DNA from: Oscarella lobularis
Lineage: Eukaryota > Porifera > Homoscleromorpha > Homosclerophorida > Oscarellidae
Reading direction: 5' to 3'
Length of the DNA stretch: 64,000 nucleotides
Assembly (NCBI RefSeq): GCF_947507565.1
Contig: NC_089182.1
Location: 2,108,001 to 2,172,000, forward strand
Positions 47,167 to 60,148 of this stretch are shown here, in pieces (the stretch's first letter is position 1; every line of letters begins with the position of its first letter). The notes under the pieces were generated by a model that saw only the letters and a list, made by a program, of their open reading frames with translations, was not told the origin of the DNA and made no database searches. Position numbers and translations under genes: made by a program.

Positions 47167-47341
47167 ATTGATTGATTGCCCAGTCCGACTAAACAGAGAC
47201 AAAAATTAGCAAATTTTCGGTCGTTAATTTCCGCTACCGCATGTTCAAACAAAAACACCTGACCGCATCATTTTGGAATTTTGGTAGGAGTAATTGGGTC
47301 CGATTGGCGGGTTTTCCACGTGGAGCACGTAGCCGCGACTG

Positions 47342-47349
47342 TATAAAAG
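47342..47349 (+). promoter_or_regulatory. TATA box of secreted protein 1
   Basis: TATAAAAG, 47 bases before the start codon at 47396. Placement fits a TSS 25-30 bp downstream and a very short leader. Confidence 0.7.
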
Positions 47350-47395
47350 CCGACCACTCTTAGGTGCTTTTTCATCCGACCTTGGCTTCTTGGCA

Positions 47396-48372
47396 ATGAA
47401 GTTTCTTCTGCTTTCTCTCTTTTTCGTTTGTTCGGCGTCGTCGTTCTCGATCGCCAATGAAGAGTCTGATGCGAAAAAGGACAAGCGAGACAGCGATACG
47501 TGCAAATCTGACGCAAAGGCACTCTCTACGAAGTTGTACGGGTTGGCCATGAAGATCCAAGACATTCAAAAGGCATATGTAAGAGAGGCTATAGTGTCGT
47601 GTTTCTACGGTATAGCTGTATTTCTTGTAGGCAGCGTTGCGTTTGCCTAACAGTGCTAGCTCATCTCTTCCCTTCGACATGAATGGCTGGTTGTTTTCCA
47701 TTGATCAAAAGTTCTATTCTACCTACGACATGCCGATGTTGGCGAACTGGGGCGCATGTTTTGCGTTTTCTGGGGTATACAAAACTTGCCTTTGCCACGT
47801 CCGCTTCTCTCTACATTTCTATTGCAGTCACCCGATGAAAGGACTCATTGGGATTACACCAATCTCAATAACTTTCCGCCCCATCTCCGAACAGTCATTT
47901 GCTCCGAGTACGATCAATGGGTGAACAAGAATGCCCCTCAGTTCACTGCCAATCTTACGAGCGTCTACACCGACTTGTTCGACAGACTGGACGATATGAA
48001 GGCTGTCGTAAGAGAGAAACATTAGAGAGAGGAACTCTTCGTATATTGTTTGCTAGATTGAAAATTGCAGCTTCGTCGTGTTTCGCAACAAACCCAATGA
48101 TTCGCAACAACTTCCCGGGTACCGATACAAATTGATGGTAAATGACGGTGTGCAATTCTGGATGTAAGTGGTCCTTGGACTATTTGCAACAGGTTCCCCA
48201 AGTAAAGGACGTCGCGCAAAATAGTTGGGGCATACTAGCAGACTTCTACATGGCCACCTATCGAGCCTACGTCAATTTTTTGGGCGTTTCCGGAGGATCC
48301 ACCGTGCCGCCTAACGACTGCTCGTACATCTTCGACCGTCCCATCGTCTCATCAGTTCAGGTTAAAATGTGA
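47396..48372 (+). CDS. Small secreted protein 1, candidate four-helix cytokine, 255 aa
   Basis: Signal peptide (MKFLLLSLFFVCSASSFS) then a predicted mostly helical body. Five exons with all introns in phase 0: 47396-47578, 47631-47774, 47828-48007, 48057-48137 and 48193-48372. Five cysteines align with those of the neighbouring paralog (DTCKSD, WGACFAF, VICSEY, IENCSF, NDCSYIF). Shared features include a first long helix (LSTKLYGLAMKIQDIQ), WDYTNLNNFPPHLRTVICSEY, and a last-helix motif NSWGILADFYMATYRAY. I know no named family with this sequence. The exon pattern, size, helix spacing and W..L...Y/W-R last-helix motif resemble CNTF/CLCF1/cardiotrophin class-I cytokines. This is inference and needs structural confirmation. 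Confidence 0.7.
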
Positions 48373-48650
48373 CTGTGAAAGCAAACGAAGACACGATCTT
48401 CGCTTGCTATACTTCTTGTCTCTTCTCTACGTTTCACTTCTTCGTCGCTTCTTGTTTTTTCTTTTCTTCGTTTGTCTGTCAATAAAGCAATGCTGAAAGT
48501 TACCTTACCCTTACCGTTCATTCCACTCCTGTAGATATATATAGTCCGGCGATGTTCGAGCTAGTGTTGCTGCCCAAAGAAAAGCGGAGAAAGCGCCAAG
48601 TGCCGCTCGGACGCCGGATCTAGGAGGATATCTAAATTAATTATGTTAAC

Positions 48651-48695
48651 GGCGGGGACGGCGGGGACGGCGGGGACGGCGGGGACGGCGGGAAC
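48651..48695. repeat. Five copies of a GC-rich 9-mer
   Basis: GGCGGGGAC repeated four times plus a fifth variant GGCGGGAAC, about 450 bp upstream of secreted protein 2. GC-box-like content; could be regulatory or merely a minisatellite. Confidence 0.9.
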
Positions 48696-49039
48696 AACTT
48701 GCAACAAGCCACTGCCGCCGGAAAAAGCGTCCGGCGACAAAGCCAACATGTCGTTAATTCAACTATTAGGAGATAACGTCGGGGAGAGCCAAGCGGCATT
48801 TAGAGATTGCGCTCGGTCTTCGTCTAAATTTAAACTCAGCAGTCGCGGCTCCGTGCCACTTTCTCGCCCTGATATAAAAAGAAAGAGCGCGTTCTTTGCC
48901 AATTTGAGGTCGTTCGCATAGGAGAATCGATAGCGTCTGCGCGTCGATACAGTCGGAGAATAAGTCATGGGCGACGGAGGGGGTTCTCTGCTATTCGCCA
49001 CGTCGTCCAATTTCCACGGCAGACACGTAGCCAACTTAC

Positions 49040-49046
49040 TATATAA
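49040..49046 (+). promoter_or_regulatory. TATA box of secreted protein 2
   Basis: TATATAA, about 57-63 bases before the start codon at 49103, in the same relative position as the TATA box of its paralog. Confidence 0.65.
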
Positions 49047-49102
49047 CCCGGAAAGAGACTCCCCAATTTATCAAGTTTTGTTGAACTCTCGCTGCTTGAG
49101 AC

Positions 49103-50174
49103 ATGAAAGGTTTTCTTCTGACCGCTTTTGCTCTTACCTTAGCGAGTGCGTTGCCCACTGACGAGCAGCGCGTACGTCGTTCTGTCGAGACGCCGGGGTT
49201 TTTTGGAGGAGACTCGGAGGGAAATGGTTCCAATTCAACGGCAGAAGCGAGTTGCACGACGTCCGCCGCCGCTCTTTCCGTTCAAATGCACAGCTTCGTC
49301 ATAGAGATTAGAGAACTTCGCGATTCCTACGTAAGAATGCAAAACAAAATAAGTCGCCCTTCAAAACGGTTTGTCGTCGCGCGATTGACAGGGAACAACG
49401 CGCCTGCGAGCTAAAACCGACCAAAAGATTCCCTATCAAGATGGATGGCCAGCCTATTCCAAACCGTACGGATACTACGACGCCAAGGAGTTGGCCGATT
49501 GGGGCGAATGCTATCCACTAGCCGGGGTGAGCGCAAACAGACAGTCAAGCGACGCTAACCTCTGCTTAATCTCTTCTTAAATGAGCAGACGGTCAGCGAA
49601 AGAGTCGTTTGGGATCATAATAATCTAAAGCGATTTTTTGTTCACCTGCAAACCGTCTTATGTTCCGAGTACGGCTTACGATCGGCGAATCCCGAATCGA
49701 ACGAGACGCACTTCGTCGCCGAAGCGGCGAAGCTCTACGACGAACTAGTGACGCGAGTGTCGCAAGCGAAACGCGTGGTACACTGACGCACATGCATGGA
49801 ACGTCGTCACTCGATCACCATAATATGATTCTTCTTCCTTCGTTTAATTAAATAGATTGACAAGTGCGGATTCGTCGCCGAGCGAAGTGCGCCGGCGACG
49901 TCGCCCTATCTTCCAGGCCAACTCAACAGAGTGCGGTTTTCCTGCTTCGATAGTAGCCCGAGAAGCGATACGATTCGACTCTTGTGCGTCATAGGTTTCG
50001 GCGACTGGCGTGTCGGTCGAGGATAACTGGGGCGTCCTGATGAACCTGTTCGTCGCCGTTTGGCGCGCTTACGAGAATCTAGAAGCGACGGCGAGCGGAG
50101 CGGCAATTCAACCGCCCAGCTGGTGCGACGAAGCTTTGAAAAAGACGATCGACTACCAGCGCGAACGCCAGTAG
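49103..50174 (+). CDS. Small secreted protein 2, candidate four-helix cytokine, 268 aa
   Basis: Tandem paralog of the 47396 gene. Signal peptide MKGFLLTAFALTLASALP, then an acidic/Gly spacer with an NGSNST glycosylation site, then helical body. Five exons, all phase 0: 49103-49330, 49392-49526, 49589-49777, 49856-49930 and 49995-50174. The last exon is 180 bases, identical in length to its paralog. The five conserved Cys lie in ASCTTS, WGECYPL, VLCSEYG, IDKCGF and PSWCDEA. First helix LSVQMHSFVIEIRELRDSY. Middle segment SERVVWDHNNLKRFFVHLQ. Last helix DNWGVLMNLFVAVWRAYENL. Sequence identity to paralog 1 is low outside cysteines and Trp, suggesting fast evolution. Cytokine-like identity is inferred from fold clues only. 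Confidence 0.7.
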
Positions 50175-50446
50175 TAGTAGTAGCAGTAGGCAGTCCGAGA
50201 GGGACCCCAATACTGGCGCGTCGTTCTATTCTGAGTGTGTTTTTGTGTGCTGTGTGTATGTGCGTGTGTGTGCTAAGCTGGTATTGTTTCGATCAAGTCA
50301 CACCGTGTTTACGCACGCTTCCGTCAAACGAAAACGACGGAAGCGAGCCCGACGCGAGAGTTTAGCCGGGCAATTAATCAACTACGTGATCCATGGAGTT
50401 CTTATCTAAAGACGTTGCATTATTCAAATAGACGATCTTACTCTCG

Positions 50447-52090
<1,644 letters not shown>

Positions 52091-52159
52091 CGTTAGTCCG
52101 TACAGACTTCTACAACCACGCCGTAATCGCATACGGGCGAGATACGGGGGTCTCCACTC
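52091..52159. promoter_or_regulatory. 69-bp bidirectional promoter, DIMT1 / TOPORS-like
   Basis: The start codons of the two divergent genes are only 69 bases apart. Transcription start sites may lie within each other's 5' leaders. Confidence 0.55.
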
Positions 52160-53836
52160 ATGATGGCTCAGGCGAAATCGCCGTCGTCTGAAACGAGTCC
52201 CGACGTGAACGCTGCTGAAAGCAACACTGCTGGCAGCAACGACGTACAGGAGAGCGATGACGGTCAAATATGCCCTATCTGCTTGTCAGAATACGACGAT
52301 AAAGCCTACCTAGACGCCTGTTTTCATATCCTCTCCCTTCCCGTGCATCGCGCCTTGTTCTTTTACGTTTGACGCTCTTGACTGTTGTTATCTCACATTC
52401 TTTCTGCTACTTCTGCATACTCCAGTGGTCCGAAATGGTCTCGACGTGCCCCCTGTGCAAGATCCGCTTCCAATCGATCATACACAACGTTCGAGCCATC
52501 GATAAATACAGTCAGGTAACAGAACGAGCACGATGCCCGCTCGCATTTATTAATCTGATCATAAAATTAATTTTATTAATTAATTGAAAACACTATTTTT
52601 CTCCCCTTAGCATTTCGTGAAACCAAAAGCTGAACGTCCACCGACAGCCGCACAAATTCAAGAACGAATTCGGCCTAGGTAAATCAAAAAACAATGTTGG
52701 CGATTTTTAATTAGTCTGCATTACTTCATTTCGAGATTTCGATATCGGACGACAAGGACCTATGGGACGTCAGACACGGCCAGGCAGGAACGACTTGCAG
52801 CAGCACTGGAGAAAAGAAAGCAAGTCACTTGTATAATACAATGACAAAGGACTGATCTATTGCTCTTTCATAGAAGAGTCTATGAAGACAACGTCTGGGT
52901 CATTGCCCCCCTGCAATCTTCAGACGGAAGGACACGAATTCGAAATACATGTGATGTCATATTGTTTTCTTTTAATTAATTGACACGCGTTTTTAGCTCC
53001 GGCGTTTTTCAAATCAAATCCGGCGGCCTCTCATCGTCTTATACCGTTTTTAGTGCGAGAATTGCGCGCGATTATGTCGCTCTTGACGGAAAGTGCGGAC
53101 GACGTCTATTTTGTTGTCCAAATCATCTTATCTCTTATAGACAAGTTAGTGAAGTTTGACAATTCCAATCCCAAATTGAACTTTTCCCTTTAGAATCAGC
53201 ATAGAATCAGACGACTTTGCGGGCCACTTGGAGCCGTTTCTATTCGATCGCACGCGTCATTTTCAGCACGAATTCGTCACCTTCGCTCAATCGCCATTCG
53301 ATCTAAAAGCATTCGACGAACGCGCCGAGTACAACGCGGACGCGTTACCTCCACGAGAACCGGACCCCATTCCCTTACACCGTCGTCCTTTCAGCACGTC
53401 AGCGACGCATGTGAGAAATCGGCTTATGGCCGAACTAGCCATGGAAATGCCTTGGGAGGGCAGTCCACCGTTACAAGACAATCGAAGTGACGCGGGATGG
53501 GAATCTTCTTCTCCTCCTCCTCCTCCTCCTCCTCTTCCACACCAAGAGGAGACGTTTCCTGCGAGGTCTCAAAGTCTGGGAGAGACTCCTCCTAGTTCAA
53601 GACCTTCTCCTATTACGAGTTCGAAGCCTCCTTCTCCACGTCGTCGATTTTCCGGCTGCGGTCAATTGCGATCTTTGGTCTATGTTGTATCTCGGCCGCC
53701 GCCTCGTTCACGTTCGCCGAGTCCTACGTACGAGGAACTGGAGCTGGAGCTTGTCGCGCTGGAGACGCATATACGCGAGAGTAAGGGCCAACTGCTGAGG
53801 GTCTTGGAACGCATAGAAGAGGTGAAAAATGCGTAG
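52160..53836 (+). CDS. TOPORS: TOPORS-like RING E3 ubiquitin ligase, 434 aa
   Basis: RING-type E3 (in vertebrates a ubiquitin and SUMO ligase of nucleus and cilium base). Exons 52160-52325, 52397-52515, 52611-52678, 52737-52820, 52874-52950, 52997-53144 and 53194-53836. RING: CPICLSEYDDKAYLDAC then HSFCYFC and CPLC, with spacing identical to TOPORS. Diagnostic after it are FQSIIHNVRA, RFRYRTTRTYG, NPAASHRLIPFLVREL and the block HFQHEFVTFAQSPFDLKAFDE. The C-terminal exon is Pro/Ser-rich and ends with a short helical segment. Much shorter than vertebrate TOPORS (over 1000 aa), lacking its long RS-rich tail. Intron 1 (52326-52396) is AT-AC; intron 4 (52821-52873) uses a GC donor. Confidence 0.88.
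52326..52396 (+). other. U12-type AT-AC intron inside the RING domain
   Basis: The intron begins ATATCCTCT (U12 AT-AC consensus ATATCCTTT) and ends CTCAC. A branch-point-like CTCTTGACT places the A at 52381, 15 bases from the 3' end. Removing it exactly restores the RING His (C|AT) in DACFHSFCYFC. No GT-AG alternative keeps the zinc ligands. Confidence 0.9.
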
Positions 53837-53958
53837 AAAAACCATGTTTTTTGCTGTCAGTACAGTAAGAATAATTGTTTTCTTCATTATAGTTAACTCG
53901 CAAGTACACAGATACGCTCGCCACTATTTACAGTACAAGAGGCTAGGTGGTCTTCTTT

Positions 53959-54344
53959 TCAATTCAGCCGCGGGTCGTCGACTCGAGCGTGTTTGGCTAA
54001 TTTTTGAGATGGCACCGGCCTGTATGGCGCTATGGGGCGTCTCTGAAGAAATAAACATCGAATGTCTGAATGCCTTTAGGACGCGACTAGAACGCTTACT
54101 TCGAGTCGCGTCGATGCGTAAGCGACGGGCACGCAGAGAAGTGCCGCTATGCCGAAAGCGTACGCCGTGTTGAGTTTCCAGCGGCGAGGATTGCACCACC
54201 AGCCGCCAGCCGGCGACCAGACGTATTTGGGATAGGGAAATTGCTTCGTGGCGCCCTAAGTGAAGAGAAACCGTTTAGTTTCCTCAAAGGAGCCCTTGTT
54301 GATTAAAACACAGAAAATAGACAGAATAAAGAGTTTAGAACCAT
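53959..54344 (-). CDS. Conserved small single-pass membrane protein, 80 aa
   Basis: Three exons: 54344-54342 (only the ATG), 54255-54100 and 54042-53959. Protein starts MGATKQFPYPKYVWSPAGGWW, has one hydrophobic segment (AYAFGIAALLCVPVAYA) flanked by basic residues, then RLERRPIAPYRPVPSQ and ends DDPRLN. I recall this pattern (YPKxVWSPxGGW..., ERRP...PSQ...DDP) from small mitochondrial inner-membrane or respiratory-complex-associated proteins of animals and fungi, but cannot name the ortholog with confidence. Splice phases are all 0. A start codon alone on its exon is unusual but canonical sites (ATG|GTTCTA, CACTTAG|G) support it. Convergent with the TOPORS-like gene. Confidence 0.65.
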
Positions 54345-54452
54345 TTGTAAACGGTAGTTTCAATCTCCAAAAAGTGCTTTGACACGAAAGTACTGAGTAT
54401 CTGTAGATCACGTGAGGTTGAAGTTCCCGTGCAGCCCCACTGAATCTGCAAC

Positions 54453-57378
54453 ATGCAAAGGCTGCCTACTTTTTTGTTGGCAGCGATTGTGTGTTTCAGC
54501 GGCGTGCAGTCGCACGTGTCTCTAACATATCCCAAGGCCGACTACCCTTCGTACGACTTTTTGGACAACGTTAGAACAGAAAGTCCATGTGGAATTGCAT
54601 TAGGTAATACTGTAGGGAAAAAAAACGAAAATCAGCACCTGATTTTGCTCCATTAGATTCGTCTACTAAAGCAACCGTGCTTCCAGCCGAGTCAGACGTA
54701 GCTGTGACTTTTCATATGGGCTATGTGCACAGGGTAAGCCGGACGAAGGCTTCGATTAGTCGTCTTTAGCATAACGGCACTGCGCAGGGTGGATTCAAAA
54801 TTGAACTTCTCGACCTTCGCGGCACCATCCTGCACACTCTTATCGATTCTACTATTCGTGACTCCGCGAACAATGGTCAGCTTGTCTGCCCACCCAATAA
54901 CGTGTATGACGTCACGTCACTTCCGGTACCACGCTCCTAACCGCTGATCCTGTTTTTGCTTTTGCGCAGAACGACTTCGGTCGTGACGCTTCCGACTGGC
55001 TTCACGTGCCAACGATGCGTTCTTCGACTCGTTAGTCAAGCGCTCGAATGGACGGGCCCCAAAGGAGGCGAATATCTTTTCCACAGCTGCGCTACCGTCA
55101 CAGTGGCTCCTCTAAATAGTATTTCGAGTCGTCGGAGCTAGTAAAATCTGCAGGTTGATTAATTAACGGTTTTTTTTTTCTAAAAAGATCGACAGCTGCA
55201 ATGTGGAAAACCCTCGTGCTCCGGTCATGGAAAATGCAAGAAAGTCGGCTGCCGTTGCGAATCGCCTTGGTACGGTTCTTACTGCCAGTACAAAGACGGC
55301 TGCCGAACGAAATCGGACTGCGGCAAGTACGGACGCTGCATTGCTCTGCAGAGCACTTCTCCGCCCCAGCACGAGTGTTTCTGCCTGAGAGGCTGGTTTG
55401 GACCGAAATGCTCTCAAAGTACGTTGACTGTCGCGGTGACGTTAGGTACATGTATCTATTTATTTATTTGTTTATAGAGTCTCCATTTCGGACTCCCGTT
55501 GTTAAGAAGTCTAAATTTTCATGTACTACTGCTTCAAGCGATTTAGAGATTTGTTACAAGGTCGATGAGGTGATTTAGCACTCATTTACGTACATTACTT
55601 ACTGCAACTACACTACGTTTCTAGACTGCCGGAGAGCTTGAGGTTGGAATGGTGTATAGAGGAGAAAACGCCTGGATTGGAATCGGCATTCGTCCAAACG
55701 GTAGAGCGCACGACCAATCTTTATTTGCATGAAAACGCGAGAGACGCGTATTACATGTATTTGCAGATATAAGTGACAGTTGCAGGGCAATGGCAGAAGA
55801 AGAAGAGGAGGAGGAAGAAGAAGAAACTGAGGAGGCAAAGAGAAGACGCCGAAGTAGTCATGGAGGAGGAGAAGAAGAAGACCATGACCATGATCATGAG
55901 CCTGAACCTGAGCCTGAGCCTGAAGATGAAGGTTTATAGACTACGTTTCTTTGCTATATCTCATTTGCGCTGTTTTAGATTCTCTTCATCCGATGGATTG
56001 CGTCGACATGGTGGTGGCCAAAGTGAATGGTAATATGTTTCGCATTCTCGACTTCTACTCGCGCGATCGTTCGACGCCGCACGAGGACGAGTGGTACGGC
56101 GGCGCGCAGAGTCTCACCGGTGCCGTTGGCAGGGTGATCAACGGTGTGACGTACGTGCGCTTTCGTCGTCCTCTGCGCACGAATGATAGCTTTGATCACG
56201 ACATCGTCAGCGGCGATTTTCTCGTCGTCTGGGCGCACGGGCGTCCGGATTCGTGCAGCGATTTTTACCAACCTCTCGAATTGAAATACCACGGTCCTTC
56301 AAATCGTGGACTCTTTTTGATGAATTTTCTTGAGAAGGATACCACAAGTGCGCCTCCTTCTATGACTACAGCAAGTGCAATTGCTACAAGCGCGCCTACT
56401 ACGTCGATGAGCGCGCCGCATCGAAAAGGATCATTCAAAAATGGGAATTACGAAGCAAATTGGACCTTTAGAAATGATAGAGTCGACTTCAGTATGAGCG
56501 TTTCGGGTGAAAACGGTTGGGTGGGCATTGGATTTTCTTGCACACCTCAAATGCCAATGTCTGACATTGTCGTTGGAACGTTTCCTGCTTCAGGAGAGGG
56601 TGAGGTGACGGATCAATGGGCTACTCGACATTCGAGACCCGTTGTAGACACTGATCAGTCGCAAGTGTTTAATAAGATGAGCGGAACGACGAACGGCCGA
56701 AGCTGGGTGTCGTTTTCGCGTTCGATCGAGTCAACCGATTCCATGGACGTGCCTTTGTCAGGGTGCGACTGCGGCGGATACTTCTTGTTTGCACACGGCT
56801 CATTGAAAGCGGACGGCAGAACTCACAATCACGGAACGCAGCAAAGGTGGAGTATGTATACGCCCTGGTGTGAACAGGAACCGACCACAAGTCCTCCCTG
56901 CGTCGAACCGATGAACACAATAGAACGCGAATCGTCCCTTCCCATCATAATCTCGTGGAAGTGCGTCGACGGGGGCGACGGCGTCGTGTTCAACGTGAGG
57001 GTGAATAGCGTCAACGCTTGGATGGCCGTTGGCTTTTCGATGAACAATCGTATGCCCATGACGGACACCGTCGTGGGAACTGTTTCGATGAACGGTATGT
57101 TCACCGTCAGCGATCGCTACATTGGGCCGTACAAAGCTCTTCTGGGTCCTGATAGCGATCAAAGCCAGGTGACGGAGAAGTCGGGAGGCGTCGACGACGG
57201 TTGGAGTTGGGTCTCGTTTCGTCGTTCCATCGCGACGACTGATTCTATGGATTTCAGCCTTGACGAAGAGATCTATCTTCTCTTTGCTTGGGGTACGGGA
57301 AATCCTAGATATCACGGTCGCAATCGGTTCGTTTATGAGAAGAAGGTCATGTTGAATCAGTGCGTCTGCGGTAAGTGA
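54453..57378 (+). CDS. Secreted LPMO-like + EGF-like + triple DOMON protein, 822 aa
   Basis: Nine exons: 54453-54603, 54657-54733, 54788-54915, 54970-55118, 55188-55418, 55478-55569, 55625-55700, 55767-55931 and 55979-57378. The signal peptide ends ...GVQS directly before HVSLTYP, so the mature protein would start with His, as copper LPMOs do. The N-terminal domain continues DFLDNVRTESPCG, FHMGYVHRGGFKIEL and FTCQRCVLRL...FHSC, resembling LPMO or X325 copper proteins. Then a Cys-rich EGF-like region (CGKPSCSGHGKC, CFCLRGWFGPKC). Then three DOMON domains with a Met and a downstream His as potential heme ligands: PMDCVDMVV...KYHG; QMPMSDIVVG...HNHG; RMPMTDTVVG...RYHG. The first DOMON is interrupted by an acidic insert (55790-55930). 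A Thr/Ser-rich linker follows it. Ends QCVCGK without a TM segment, so probably secreted. Alternative splicing past 57374 cannot be excluded. Confidence 0.8.
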
Positions 57379-57573
57379 GCGAATGGGTGAGTGGGAAAGA
57401 AACGCGTGCACTCCTATTTCTTGTTTTTTCTCTCTTTTTTTTTGATGTCTGTCCTCTTTTTTTTTTTGATGTCTGTCTTCGTCTTGTCAAAACCACAAAA
57501 TGGCTAGTCTCTATGAAAGGATTTCTGGAAAATGTTGAAGTTGCTTCTACTAAACAAATGCCAAAACGTCTAA

Positions 57574-60008
<2,435 letters not shown>

Positions 60009-60148
60009 ATTGCGGTAGCAAAGGGGCGTGAAACTAAAATACGGGACTTGCCTAACGCACTTTTTCTCATTCCTTTCTGAGAGTTTTGCAGTAAGAAACG
60101 GTAAGAAACTAGAATGTTGGCTTGCAATGCACGCAAACGCTATCGTAG
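60009..60148. promoter_or_regulatory. Bidirectional promoter, Syk-like / TECR
   Basis: 140 bp between the two divergent start codons. No TATA box evident. Confidence 0.5.

Larger units (their letters stand above)
48373..49102. other. Intergenic region between the two secreted-protein genes
   Basis: About 730 bp holding the polyadenylation region of gene 1 (AATAAA at 48481-48486) and the promoter of gene 2. It includes a 9-bp tandem repeat at 48651-48695 and a TATA box near 49040. An open frame around 48643-48921 runs through the repeat, but nothing about it looks like a conserved protein. Confidence 0.5.

Noticed and set aside
48643-48921. Open frame through the 9-bp repeat between the two secreted-protein genes
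   Set aside because: Its Gly-Thr-Ala composition comes from the repeat. It has no signal peptide, conserved motif or splice support.
52326-52440. GT-AG alternative for the first TOPORS-like intron (GTGCATCG ... CTCCAG)
   Set aside because: It would delete the RING His and two Cys; the AT-AC junction restores them exactly.
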